Source: Thermoflavifilum aggregans
GTDB taxonomy: Bacteria; Bacteroidota; Bacteroidia; Chitinophagales; Chitinophagaceae
Length of the DNA stretch: 64,000 nucleotides
NCBI RefSeq assembly: GCF_002797735.1
Contig: NZ_PGFG01000001.1
Location: 186,001-250,000, forward strand
Direction: 5' to 3'
Part shown: positions 8,433 to 17,264 of the stretch, piece after piece
Numbering within the stretch: the first letter of the stretch is position 1
Layout of the letters: every line of letters begins with the position of its first letter
Made by a program: the position numbers and the translations under genes
Notes under the pieces: generated by a model
Told to the model about the DNA's origin: nothing
What the model saw: the letters and a program-made list of their open reading frames with translations, nothing else
The model's database searches: none

Positions 8433-8898
8433 GATGATAATAATTGGAATTGAAAATTATTTTAAAAAGCTCATTACTATTAACCCTGTGCATTTGTGGA
8501 GAAAAATTTAACGATCTGCTTGCAAAATTAGATATTCATCATGTGTATAGGTTTATTTCACCTGATTTCCACAGGCTGAATTTCACGTCAGCAAAGCAAT
8601 TTTCCAGTTTTTCACGAAAAGTGGAAAACCGGGTTGTGGACAAAATCTTATTACCTATTGAGTGGAAAACCGCTTTTTTGAGAGGAACAGATCGGGTAAA
8701 AAATCACAGCGCAGAGAGAGGATAAGGGTAAGCACAGATCTGCAGGGTAGTTTTTTCTTGTTAATACTCAGCTCATCCACAACGGATAAACAGTTTTTTA
8801 AGCTTTCATTCACATGCAATGGCGGTGTTTTGGGTTTTGCCGGTACAGGTATTTTATTCTATTTTTGCTTGCCTCAAAATAGAAATTAAATTTTTAAT
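8433..8898. other. 466-base intergenic region with a DnaA-box-like cluster (candidate oriC)
   Basis: The divergent gap between nadA and the PpiD-like gene contains six 9-mers within two mismatches of the DnaA box TTATCCACA. They are TTCTCCACA (rc of 8495-8503), ATTTCCACA (8565-8573), TTTTCCACT (rc of 8620-8628), TTGTCCACA (rc of 8635-8643), TTTTCCACT (rc of 8661-8669) and TCATCCACA (8773-8781). Both ends are AT-rich (8444-8490 and 8850-8898), as expected for an unwinding element. A 93-codon frame over 8444-8725 has no recognisable features and is taken as chance. The ppiD promoter occupies 8836-8867. The cluster is seen directly; an origin function is inference. Confidence 0.4.
8836..8867 (+). 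promoter_or_regulatory. Promoter of the PpiD/SurA-like gene
   Basis: TTTG at 8836-8839 and TATTTTTG at 8860-8867 are separated by exactly 20 bases, matching the Bacteroidota consensus. Transcription would start near 8873, giving a leader of about 25 bases before the ATG at 8899. Confidence 0.7.
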
Positions 8899-11016
8899 AT
8901 GTCGGTTATTCAGAAGATTCGGGAGAAATACGCCACCCTGATGGTAGTAGCCATCTGTGTAAGCCTGGTTGCTTTTTTGCTGATGGATGCCTTTGTGGGT
9001 CCGCGCTCTTTTTTTCATCACAGCAATGATGTGGCAGTAATCAACGGAGAGGGAATTCCCATCACGGAGTTCAGCAATATGGAGCAGGATGCTGAAAATG
9101 CTGCCCGTCAGCAGAATCCCAACCTTAGTGATGAAGCCCGCCAGCAGATTCGGGAACAGGTGTGGAACCAGCTGTTGAGTGATGTGATTTTGGGTGATGA
9201 ATATCAGAAGCTGGGCATTATGGTTACCAATGAAGAAATTGTGGATCGGACGGCTACGCCCGATGCAGATCCACAGATTCAGGCCATTCCTATTTTCAAA
9301 AATCCCCAGACAGGCGAATTTGATCCGGGGCGGGTGGTGCAGTTTATCCGCAATATGGACCAGGATCAGACCGGCCAGGCGCGCCAATTCTGGAATCAGA
9401 TTCAGCAATATCTGTTGCGCTCCATCCCGCAACGCAAATTTTATGACTTGGTAAGGCAATCCATTTATTATCCCAAATGGCTTGCTCAGATGGATCTGCA
9501 AGACCGCAGTACAAACGCCACTGTTCATTATGTGTCTATTCCCTACTCTACTATTCCAGATAGTGCCGTGAAATATACAGACCAGGAGCTTCAGCAGTAT
9601 CTTGACACACATCAGGCATTATTCAAACAGGAGGCCAGCCGCGGCATTGAATATGTGTCTTTTGATGTAATTCCTACGCCGGCTGACAGTGCACAGATTT
9701 TAAAGCAACTGAACACCCTGAAAACGGACCTTCAGCAGGCTACACTTCAAAACCTGCCCGGTTTCATCAACCGCAATTCTGATATTCCTTTTTACGATGG
9801 TTATCAACCCAAAGATCAGCTCATGACTTCCCAGCGCGACGAAGTGTTTGGGCTTGCGCCGGGACAGGTGATAGGCCCTTATCTGGATAATGGAAGTTAT
9901 ACCATTGCTAGGATGCTGGATAAAAAAGTATTGCCCGATACGGTGGAAGTTCGGTTGATATTGATCAGCACCCAAAATACACCCGACTCTGTGGCCAAAC
10001 AGCGGATTGACAGCATAGCAACAGCCATCGAAAAAGGAGCTTCATTTGATCAGCTGGCATTGCGATATTCGGATGATCCCGGCAGCCGCCAGCAGGGCGG
10101 GCATTACACCTTCAGCGCAGCGCAGGTGCAGGATCCCAATTTCAGCCCGGAAGTCAGGCAGTTTATTTTGTTTGACGGAAAAAAAGGAAGTCATAAAGTA
10201 GTGAAAAGCAGCCTGGGATATTTTTATATTCAAATTCTGGATCAGCGCAATTTTGAACCTATGGCCAAGGTGGCCTTTTTATCAAAACAAATTGTACCCA
10301 GTCAGCAAACCGATAATGAAGTATTCAGCCAGGCAAGCCGGTTTGCTGGTATGAGCCAGACACGCGAAGCTTTCGAACAAAACGCGCGCAAGCAGGGATT
10401 AACCGTCCGTCAGGCCGCGGAAGTGTATCCTACTGATTATGTGATTCCGGGTATCGGCCAAGCACGTGCACTCATTCAGTGGATGTACAATGATGCCAAA
10501 ATCAATCAGGTGTCGAATGTATTCAGCTTGAACAATCGCTATGTGGTGGCTGTGTTAACCCAGATCCGTAAAAAAGGCGTGGCACCGCTGGCAGAAGTCA
10601 GACCTCAGATAGCTGCTGAAATCATCCGGCAGAAAAAAGCCAACATGATAGCAGAAAAAGTTGGCAAACCCGCTTCACTGGATAGCTTGGCTTCGCAATG
10701 GAAGTTTTCGGTACAGGAAGCCCAGCATGTAAATTTCACAGCTCCTTATGTACCGGGTGCAGGATTTGAACCGAAAGTGATTGGTTATGTATTTTATCGC
10801 CAGCTCAAGCCTCACACGGTTTCGCCGGCCATTCCAGGCAACAATGGGGTGTATTATTTGCAGGTAGATTCGCTTTATCAGGAAGCGCCGGGCATTACAT
10901 TGGAAAGCCTGCGCCAAAACATGGAATCCACCCGCCAGTCCGATATTATCGCACAGTTGTTCGATATGCTAAAGGAAAACAGCCATGTGGTAGACAACCG
11001 GATTAAATATCAATAA
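8899..11016 (+). CDS. Peptidyl-prolyl cis-trans isomerase, PpiD/SurA type
   Basis: A 705-residue membrane-anchored periplasmic foldase. One transmembrane segment lies at about residues 13-31 (LMVVAICVSLVAFLLMDAF), followed by a SurA_N-like chaperone region (VINGEGIPITEFSN, then EQVWNQLLSDVIL) and a parvulin domain at about 350-450 (VEVRLILI, FDQLALRYSDDPGSRQQGG, then a GYFYIQILD end). The long C-terminal part repeats the SurA-like helical theme. The arrangement is that of PpiD, which helps newly exported proteins fold at the inner membrane. The gene has its own strong promoter and stands alone. Whether the enzyme is active as an isomerase cannot be judged by eye. Confidence 0.88.
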   Translation: MSVIQKIREKYATLMVVAICVSLVAFLLMDAFVGPRSFFHHSNDVAVINGEGIPITEFSNMEQDAENAARQQNPNLSDEARQQIREQVWNQLLSDVILGDEYQKLGIMVTNEEIVDRTATPDADPQIQAIPIFKNPQTGEFDPGRVVQFIRNMDQDQTGQARQFWNQIQQYLLRSIPQRKFYDLVRQSIYYPKWLAQMDLQDRSTNATVHYVSIPYSTIPDSAVKYTDQELQQYLDTHQALFKQEASRGIEYVSFDVIPTPADSAQILKQLNTLKTDLQQATLQNLPGFINRNSDIPFYDGYQPKDQLMTSQRDEVFGLAPGQVIGPYLDNGSYTIARMLDKKVLPDTVEVRLILISTQNTPDSVAKQRIDSIATAIEKGASFDQLALRYSDDPGSRQQGGHYTFSAAQVQDPNFSPEVRQFILFDGKKGSHKVVKSSLGYFYIQILDQRNFEPMAKVAFLSKQIVPSQQTDNEVFSQASRFAGMSQTREAFEQNARKQGLTVRQAAEVYPTDYVIPGIGQARALIQWMYNDAKINQVSNVFSLNNRYVVAVLTQIRKKGVAPLAEVRPQIAAEIIRQKKANMIAEKVGKPASLDSLASQWKFSVQEAQHVNFTAPYVPGAGFEPKVIGYVFYRQLKPHTVSPAIPGNNGVYYLQVDSLYQEAPGITLESLRQNMESTRQSDIIAQLFDMLKENSHVVDNRIKYQ

Positions 11017-11039
11017 ATTGCCAAGTTGGCAAACCCACA

Positions 11040-12014
11040 TTAGGCCAATGGTTGCGGCAATTGCACTTTTTCATATACATCCAGTTTATCGACGTCCAGT
11101 ATAGTAGTTGATTGGGCGGGTGATTCATGATACATCGGAACAAACCGGGCACCAAAGATGATTTCATCAAAGGTATAGGAAGTCTTTTGGACCACCGTAG
11201 TCGAAAACACTTCATCAAACCCCGAAACCTGTACATACAGCTCAGCTTCCGCATGTGCCAGATCTTCGGCCGTGAAGCCCCGGAGAGGACTGTTTTCATC
11301 AATAGGATGCACAACAGTCCAGTTCATGTTCAGGGTATCAATCCGATATCTTTCCAGATTCAAAGCATAAAACTTGTACACCTGTTTGCCATGCTCCTCC
11401 ACATTGAATCCTAAATTCACCCGCACCGAAGCATCTATTAAATTGTGTTGATCTTTATAGCACACCATCCGAAACATCAAACCTACACCATCCTGATAAG
11501 GCGCTATCAGCGCCTGTTTGCTGAAACGCAGGTAAGCACGGGGCCTGGCAAAACGCCCATACACCAGTCCGGTTACAATGGCAAAAGTCATCAGCCCGCA
11601 TAATGCTTCAAAAGAAGCGGTAAGGCTGGTCCAGAAGCCCAACGGACTTACATGTCCATATCCCACTGTAGTGAGGGTTTGCGCGCTGAAAAAAAATGTT
11701 TCTGAAAATCGTCCCGCGAAATCACGGGAAACCATACCATTCAGGTGCTGGGTCCCCAGCGCCATATAAAGCAGGGCAAACAACAAATTAATGGTTATGA
11801 AAAAAAGCATGATGATACCAATAAATGCCCATAACGGCATAGCAATCAGGCTTTGAAACACACTAATGCGTGTGAAAAAGGGAATGCCGCGTTTGATGAG
11901 GTTGTAGGATCCATCTTTGTTCAGAAAACGTCCGCCATAGCTGGAGGGATTTGATCCGAAGCCCGTATCGGGATTTAATATGGAGCGGGGATTGATGCGT
12001 TTGCGCAGAGCCAT
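11040..12014 (-). CDS. Inward-rectifier potassium channel, KirBac type
   Basis: A 324-residue two-transmembrane potassium channel. The first helix spans about 60-88 (LWAFIGIIMLFFITINLLFALLY), the pore carries the selectivity filter TVGYG at 116-120, and the second helix spans about 128-152. The C-terminal 170 residues form the immunoglobulin-like cytoplasmic domain typical of Kir channels (FRMVCYKDQHNLIDASVRVNL onwards). Length and order agree with KirBac proteins, which conduct K+ and are gated by lipids and pH. It is convergent with the PpiD-like gene and appears to be a single-gene unit. Confidence 0.92.
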   Translation of the reverse strand: MALRKRINPRSILNPDTGFGSNPSSYGGRFLNKDGSYNLIKRGIPFFTRISVFQSLIAMPLWAFIGIIMLFFITINLLFALLYMALGTQHLNGMVSRDFAGRFSETFFFSAQTLTTVGYGHVSPLGFWTSLTASFEALCGLMTFAIVTGLVYGRFARPRAYLRFSKQALIAPYQDGVGLMFRMVCYKDQHNLIDASVRVNLGFNVEEHGKQVYKFYALNLERYRIDTLNMNWTVVHPIDENSPLRGFTAEDLAHAEAELYVQVSGFDEVFSTTVVQKTSYTFDEIIFGARFVPMYHESPAQSTTILDVDKLDVYEKVQLPQPLA

Positions 12015-12134
12015 AGAAGTATTTTTAAAAAGCAGCTGGCAGGAAAAATATCAAAATTCAAGGAAATATATCAGCAGAAATTTTTATCCTTACTGGAGAA
12101 AGCACATGTTACACAAACACATGCCCCGGATCGG

Positions 12135-12171
12135 AAACAAAAGCCCCGATCAAGTATCTGCTTGATCGGGG
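12135..12171 (-). terminator. Intrinsic terminator after the GMC/small-subunit cluster
   Basis: The 11-bp perfect stem CCCCGATCAAG/CTTGATCGGGG (12144-12171) encloses the loop TATCTG. Read leftward it is followed by CTTTTGTTT (12143-12135). It lies 28 bases past the stop of the gluconate-dehydrogenase-subunit-3-like gene and closes that transcript. Confidence 0.85.
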
Positions 12172-12198
12172 TAAGAGAACGATGACCTGGAATGAGTT

Positions 12199-12774
12199 TT
12201 ACATCGCCCAGGCGTGCTGGCCAGGTTTTAGCGGGATACAACCTTCATATTTTCCGGGTATGGGCACATAAACCAATGCTTTTGTAGCGCCTGGTTCGGA
12301 AGTGAAAAAGCCCAGCAGGGTAAGCTCTTTAAAAGTGCGATAGAAATAGGGGACCGGATCATCGGAATCTTTTGTGTTTTGCCCAGCAAACACCTGTTTT
12401 TCCACGGTGGTGAGATATTCTTTTTGCTGATCTGGTGAGCAGTTGTGGAATAACTTTCCGTATTGCTGTTCACATTGATGGTTGAAAGCATTTAAACCTT
12501 CCAGGAATTTGCTGCGCTGATCATCTGGATAACATTCGTTGATCATCATCACTACAAAATCCGGGACGCCTGCATCCAGGGCTCCAGGGGTATCCGTGCG
12601 CGGCAAAATCAGGTCTGCAAGTGAGGTAATGGTTTGCTTGTGGGTATCGGTAAAATGATCGGTAACATTTTCCGGTTCATGGTGGCAACTGTCGAGCACA
12701 ATGCTCAGGGTTCCGGCCGAAAGGGCTCCACCCATAAGCAAAGCGACCTGGCGAATAGCATCACGACGATTCAT
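12199..12774 (-). CDS. Gluconate 2-dehydrogenase subunit 3 family protein
   Basis: A 191-residue small subunit that partners GMC-type flavin dehydrogenases. The start is set at the ATG at 12774 (MNRRDAIRQVALLMGG), which puts a twin-arginine-like RRDAIRQ motif and a hydrophobic core at the N-terminus; the frame continues 8 codons further upstream. The core ends at LDSC, so the protein could also be a lipoprotein. The mature part carries family features such as LADLILPRTDTPGALDAGVPDF and FYRTFKELTLLGFFTSE. In known complexes this subunit carries the cofactor-loaded GMC enzyme through the Tat pathway. The GMC gene lies 24 bases upstream. Confidence 0.88.
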   Translation of the reverse strand: MNRRDAIRQVALLMGGALSAGTLSIVLDSCHHEPENVTDHFTDTHKQTITSLADLILPRTDTPGALDAGVPDFVVMMINECYPDDQRSKFLEGLNAFNHQCEQQYGKLFHNCSPDQQKEYLTTVEKQVFAGQNTKDSDDPVPYFYRTFKELTLLGFFTSEPGATKALVYVPIPGKYEGCIPLKPGQHAWAM

Positions 12775-12798
12775 GACAGAAAATTTTAGGATGAACAA

Positions 12799-14508
12799 TC
12801 AGATATTTCCTTTTTTCAGTTCTCGCACGGCATAATCGGCTGCTCTGGCCGTAAGTGCCATATAAGTTAATGATGGATTCTGGCAGGCCGCAGAGGTCAT
12901 GCACGCACCATCGGTGATAAACACGTTTTTCACGTCGTGCATCTGGTTGAAAGCATTCAGCACAGATGTTTTGGGATCACGGCCCATACGAGCTGTTCCC
13001 ATTTCGTGAATGGCCATGCCCGGCCAGGAGCCGGCATCGAAGGTTTTCACGTTTTTGCAGCCGGCGGCTTCCAGCATTTCAGCCGCATCGTTCATCATAT
13101 CCTGGCGCATCTTTTTTTCATTTTCGCGGAATTCGCAGTCGATATTCAGTACCGGCAGGCCCCATTTGTCTTTTTTGCTGTAGTCGAGTGTGACTTTATT
13201 TTCATAATACGGGAGGGTTTCGCCGAAGCCACCCAGGCCCATGGTCCAAATACCTGGTTTGGAGATTTCTTCCTTGAAATCAGCACCGAAGCCCATTTCG
13301 GCCACACCCCTTTGCCAGTTTTCCCGGCTGGCACCGCCCTGGTACCCAAAGCCCCGGATATAGTCACGTTTATCCTTGCCGATGTTGCGAAAGCGTGGAA
13401 TGTAAATGCCGTTGGCTCTACGCCCGAAATAATATTGGTCTTCAAATCCTCCCATTTCACCGGAGGCTCCGCAACGAAAATGATGATCCATGAGATTATG
13501 ACCTACCTGGCCGCTGCTGTTGCCCAGTCCGTTGGGGAATGCATCGGAAGTAGAATGAAGCAGGATCCAGGTCGTGCCCAGTGTGGATGCATTTAGGAAG
13601 ATGATGCGCGCATAGAACTCATAGGTCTGCATGGTTTCTGCATCCAGCACGCGCACACCGGTGGCCCGTTTTTTATCCTTGTCGTACATCACTTCGGTGA
13701 CAATGGAGTAAGGCCGAAGCGTAAGATTGCCGGTGGCCATAGCTGCCGGCAGCGTAGCTGATTGGGTGCTGAAATAGGCGCCGTAGGGACAGCCGCGGCT
13801 GCACAGATTGCGGTACTGGCAATTGCCGCGTCCGTTGTGGGGAACCGTGAGGTTGGCACAACGGCCTATGATCATGCGACGCGGTGTGTTTTTAAACTTT
13901 TCATTGATGCGCTGAGCCACTACTTTTTCCACACAGTTCATTTCCATCGGGGGTAGAAATTTACCGTCCGGCAGTTGAGGCAGGCCATCGCGATTGCCAC
14001 TGATGCCTGCGAAAGATTCCACGTAATCATACCAGGGAGCAATATCTTTATAGCGAATAGGCCAATCCACCCCAATACCATCCCGGAGGTTGGCTTCAAA
14101 ATCCAGATCGCTCCAGCGGTAGCTCTGCCGGCCCCACATCAGCGAGCGGCCGCCCACATGATATCCGCGAAACCAATCAAACCGTTTGGTTTCGATGTAG
14201 GGATTTTCCAGATCATTCACCCAGAAATCCGGATTGAATTCACTGTAAGGATAGTCGCGCGACTGTACGGGATGCGTGCGGCGCATTTCGTTGGTGAGGC
14301 GTCCCCGGTGTTTGAATTCCCAGGGAGCTTTCATGGCCGTGGTATAATCTTTCACATGCTCAATGTTGCGGCCGCGTTCCAGCAACAAGGTTTTTAATCC
14401 TTTCTCGGTGAGCTCTTTGGCAGCCCAGCCTCCACTGATGCCACTGCCTACTACAATTGCATCGTAAGTGTTTTGTTTAACGGCTTCGGTATTCAGGTTC
14501 ATAAACAC
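12799..14508 (-). CDS. GMC family FAD-dependent oxidoreductase
   Basis: A 569-residue flavoprotein with the dinucleotide-binding motif DAIVVGSGISGGWAAKEL near the N-terminus, the GMC segment GGRSLMWGRQSYRW, and the C-terminal active-site region containing HEMGTARMG and SAACQNPSLTYMALTARAADY. No signal peptide is visible; export would rely on the Tat signal of the small subunit encoded next. The pair resembles gluconate 2-dehydrogenase and glucoside 3-dehydrogenase complexes, which oxidise sugars or glycosides in the periplasm. The cysteines in GRGNCQYRNLCSRGCPYGAY (CxxxxxCxxxC) suggest an additional metal or Fe-S site. The exact substrate cannot be read from the sequence; glycoside C3 oxidation is an inference from the neighbours. 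Confidence 0.88.
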   Translation of the reverse strand: MFMNLNTEAVKQNTYDAIVVGSGISGGWAAKELTEKGLKTLLLERGRNIEHVKDYTTAMKAPWEFKHRGRLTNEMRRTHPVQSRDYPYSEFNPDFWVNDLENPYIETKRFDWFRGYHVGGRSLMWGRQSYRWSDLDFEANLRDGIGVDWPIRYKDIAPWYDYVESFAGISGNRDGLPQLPDGKFLPPMEMNCVEKVVAQRINEKFKNTPRRMIIGRCANLTVPHNGRGNCQYRNLCSRGCPYGAYFSTQSATLPAAMATGNLTLRPYSIVTEVMYDKDKKRATGVRVLDAETMQTYEFYARIIFLNASTLGTTWILLHSTSDAFPNGLGNSSGQVGHNLMDHHFRCGASGEMGGFEDQYYFGRRANGIYIPRFRNIGKDKRDYIRGFGYQGGASRENWQRGVAEMGFGADFKEEISKPGIWTMGLGGFGETLPYYENKVTLDYSKKDKWGLPVLNIDCEFRENEKKMRQDMMNDAAEMLEAAGCKNVKTFDAGSWPGMAIHEMGTARMGRDPKTSVLNAFNQMHDVKNVFITDGACMTSAACQNPSLTYMALTARAADYAVRELKKGNI

Positions 14509-14538
14509 AAAGGTTTTGGGTAATAAGAAGTCTGGTTT

Positions 14539-15435
14539 TTATACATCGCAAATCCGGATACATTTTTGCAGCGCTGCCAGTTTGCCTGCAGCATCTCGTG
14601 CCGTAGGCACAAATTCCTGGGCCACATGCCCCTGAAAGCCGGCCTCTGCAATGGCCCGCATGATAGCCGGATAATACAGCTCCTGCGTGTCATCAATCTC
14701 GTGCCGGCCAGGTACACCACCGGTATGGTAATGGGCAATATAGGTGTGGTTGTCGCGGATGGTTCGGATGATATCGCCCTCCATGATTTGCATGTGGTAG
14801 ATATCAAACAGCAATTTGAAATATTCGGAATCCAGCCTCTTGCACAATTCCACGCCCCATGCCGTATGATCGCACATATAGTCGTGATGGTCCACCTTGC
14901 TGTTCAGCAATTCCATGACCATCGTTACCTTGTATTTTTCGGCAATTGGTAAAATTCGCTTTAATCCTTTCACACAGTTCTGCAGGCCGGTTTCATCGTC
15001 CATGCCGTTTCGGTTTCCGGAAAAACAAATCACATTTTTGAATCCGCATTTGGCAATCACGGGTATGTTTTCGCTGTAATTTTTTACCAGCTGGTCGTGC
15101 AGGTCGGGATTGTTCCATCCGTGCGGAATACCCAGATCGCCGCCGTAGCACATGCTTACTTGCAGGCCGTGGTTTTTGGCAATTTCAAATTGATTGGGTT
15201 GAAGCAGATCAATGGCAGAAAGTCCCATCTGTCGCAGAGCTGCGCAGAAATCATCGAGGGGTATGCTCTGATAGCACCAGTAACAGGCCGAATGATGAAT
15301 GCGGCCGTTCCAGCGGGAGTTCTCCATCTGATCAGATTCCGGCAGGAAAATATGTGCCGCGGAGGGCGTTGCCATCCACGCCGATCCCAGCACAATTGTT
15401 TTTATGACATCTCTACGGGTAGTGGGTGATGACAT
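14539..15435 (-). CDS. Secreted sugar-phosphate isomerase/epimerase-like TIM-barrel protein (hydroxypyruvate isomerase family)
   Basis: A 298-residue AP-endonuclease-2-type TIM barrel. It starts with TTRRDVIKTIVLGSAWMATPSAAH, a twin-arginine signal followed by a likely cleavage site, so the folded protein is exported. The body resembles hydroxypyruvate isomerase and related keto-sugar enzymes: MVMELLNSKVDHHDYMC, FKLLFDIYHMQIMEGDI, IAHYHTGGVPGRHEID, and FQGHVAQEFVPT supply the Glu, Asp/His and Glu metal ligands. It is encoded 30 bases upstream of the GMC gene on the same strand, which suggests that it acts on the keto-sugar that the oxidoreductase makes. That link is inference. Confidence 0.85.
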   Translation of the reverse strand: MSSPTTRRDVIKTIVLGSAWMATPSAAHIFLPESDQMENSRWNGRIHHSACYWCYQSIPLDDFCAALRQMGLSAIDLLQPNQFEIAKNHGLQVSMCYGGDLGIPHGWNNPDLHDQLVKNYSENIPVIAKCGFKNVICFSGNRNGMDDETGLQNCVKGLKRILPIAEKYKVTMVMELLNSKVDHHDYMCDHTAWGVELCKRLDSEYFKLLFDIYHMQIMEGDIIRTIRDNHTYIAHYHTGGVPGRHEIDDTQELYYPAIMRAIAEAGFQGHVAQEFVPTARDAAGKLAALQKCIRICDV

Positions 15436-15495
15436 ATTTTACAGCAATATAGCGCGTGTAAAATATCATTTTTTCAATAGCCACCCAAAAAATAT

Positions 15496-17118
15496 TCATC
15501 TATGAGTTTGATACCAGTGATCCAGAAACATAAACTGCGCACGTTGTCCGGGCGTTTCAGGTGTAGCACCGCTTTGCGCATCGATATGCATATAATAAAC
15601 CGGTTTGCCGGGTTTGTTTGCAGGCCATTCGGGAAGATCCGGGCCGTTGGGGTTTCCGGTTTTGATAAATTGGGCGAAATAATTTTCCATCAAACGGGAC
15701 ACCTGATAGTCTTCGCGGGTCCAGGCATATACCGGATTGGTAGCCAGGTTGCCAAGAGCATATTCAATTTCCCAGGAATGACCGGCTCCTTTCAGGGGAG
15801 GCGGATTGGGTGATTGCGTTTGCGGCTGGGGATGGGTTTCAACCGGCCGGGGATGAAAGAAAATATATTCATACACAGGTTGCTGGCTTGTGGTGCGATG
15901 CAACTCAGCCCATTTCCAGGTGCTGTATACGATGAAGCGATCGCTGGCTAGTTCAGTAGCAGAGCGCACAACCTCTTCCTGCGTACGACCTGGGAAAACG
16001 CGCATAGCTTCATCGGCCTCTGCCCCAAACAATTGGTGGAGGATGGAAGCATAATTTTCAGGCGTGGGGGCCTTACCTTGCATCAGGGCCGTGTATGGGA
16101 CTTCGGTGGAGTTCCACCCCACCAGCAGGGGAACACGGGCTTGTTGCCCGGCAGCGAAAATGGAATCAGGCGGCAGCGGAAAAAAATAACCATCCACACA
16201 GGGCATTACCCGAAAGGCACCGGGTTGGGAAGCTGCATCGAGCAGTTTATCAGCAGGGATAGCGCGCAGCTCCTGCAGGCTGTGAGCACCTATGCGTTCA
16301 GCAAATCGCAGGCCTTCGGCTTCGGCTTCACTTAAGGGTACAGCAGGGATTGTGGGTTTAATCATAGCGCCACTTTCCCCGATAGCGCCGGCTATCAGAT
16401 GTTTTGATAAAGGCGATGCCATCTGGGCACAAACCGAAATGGAACCGGCTGATTCTCCGGCAATCGTAACACGGTTGGGATCTCCGCCGAAAGCAGCAAT
16501 ATTATCGTGTACCCACTGCAGAGCAGCTTGCTGATCCAACAGACCATAATTGCCGGATGCATGATGAGGGGATTCGCGAGTAAGCTCGGGATGGGCAAAA
16601 AATCCGAATATACCCAGGCGATAGTTAACCGTAACCACCACAATGCCTTTTTGTGCCAGGCTTGCTCCGTCATATCGCCATTCCGAGCCGTCGCCGGCTA
16701 CGAATCCTCCACCGTAAAAGTACACCAGCACGGGGAGAGGCGATTTTCCCGGATGGGCGGGAGCCCAGACATTCAGATACAAACAATCTTCACTCGTCGT
16801 ATCGGAACGGAAACGCATGTCGTTGAAGATGCGCTTTTGCATAGGTCGGTGACCAAAACGGGTACAGGATTTCATCCCGCTCCACGGCTTTACTGGCTGG
16901 GGTTCCCGCCAGCGCAGCTCGCCTACAGGAGGGGCCGCATAGGGTACGCCCAGGAAAATATGCAGCTGATGCTTAGGATCGGATATGCCTGCAATCATCC
17001 CGCCTGTGACCCGCACCACAGGGGCCTGAGCTCTGGCAGATTGAGTTTGGGCATGGACGGCTGGTAAGAAAAGTAAAAGTGTCGCAGCCACGCAGACTGA
17101 CTTTCGGAGAGATAACAT
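15496..17118 (-). CDS. Secreted carboxylesterase (type B, alpha/beta hydrolase)
   Basis: A 540-residue protein with a cleavable signal peptide (basic start, LLLFLPAVHAQ) and the type-B carboxylesterase fold. The oxyanion segment is YFYGGGFVAG, the nucleophile elbow GESAGS places the catalytic serine at residue 223, and the histidine is in GAGHSWE near residue 447. EDCLYLNVWAP is the family signature around the conserved Cys. The gene is 60 bases upstream of the TIM-barrel isomerase gene on the same strand. It may remove acyl or aromatic ester groups from plant-type glycosides before oxidation. Substrate specificity is unknown. Confidence 0.9.
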   Translation of the reverse strand: MLSLRKSVCVAATLLLFLPAVHAQTQSARAQAPVVRVTGGMIAGISDPKHQLHIFLGVPYAAPPVGELRWREPQPVKPWSGMKSCTRFGHRPMQKRIFNDMRFRSDTTSEDCLYLNVWAPAHPGKSPLPVLVYFYGGGFVAGDGSEWRYDGASLAQKGIVVVTVNYRLGIFGFFAHPELTRESPHHASGNYGLLDQQAALQWVHDNIAAFGGDPNRVTIAGESAGSISVCAQMASPLSKHLIAGAIGESGAMIKPTIPAVPLSEAEAEGLRFAERIGAHSLQELRAIPADKLLDAASQPGAFRVMPCVDGYFFPLPPDSIFAAGQQARVPLLVGWNSTEVPYTALMQGKAPTPENYASILHQLFGAEADEAMRVFPGRTQEEVVRSATELASDRFIVYSTWKWAELHRTTSQQPVYEYIFFHPRPVETHPQPQTQSPNPPPLKGAGHSWEIEYALGNLATNPVYAWTREDYQVSRLMENYFAQFIKTGNPNGPDLPEWPANKPGKPVYYMHIDAQSGATPETPGQRAQFMFLDHWYQTHR

Positions 17119-17264
17119 GTCCGGAAAATTTGCCCCAAAATAGTGCTTGCCTCCGGATATGTCAATAAAAATGCTGGAGGACTGAAATTTTTTATTTCAG
17201 CAGAGGATGCAGCTTTCAATGGCTTTCGTTTAAAACGGAATGGTTCGGCAAAAGAGCATGACGC

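Noticed and set aside
8444-8725. 93-codon plus-strand frame in the nadA/ppiD gap
   Set aside because: No family features, no promoter at the right distance, and it runs across the DnaA-box-like cluster; probably chance.
11018-11032. TTGCC-AAGTT-GGCAA hairpin after the PpiD-like gene
   Set aside because: Only five pairs and no T-tract follows; not convincing as a terminator.
17145-17250. Short inverted repeats (CTGAAA...TTTCAG and CGTTT...AACG) in the gap between the carboxylesterase and selD
   Set aside because: Stems of five to six A/T-rich pairs; too weak to call a terminator.
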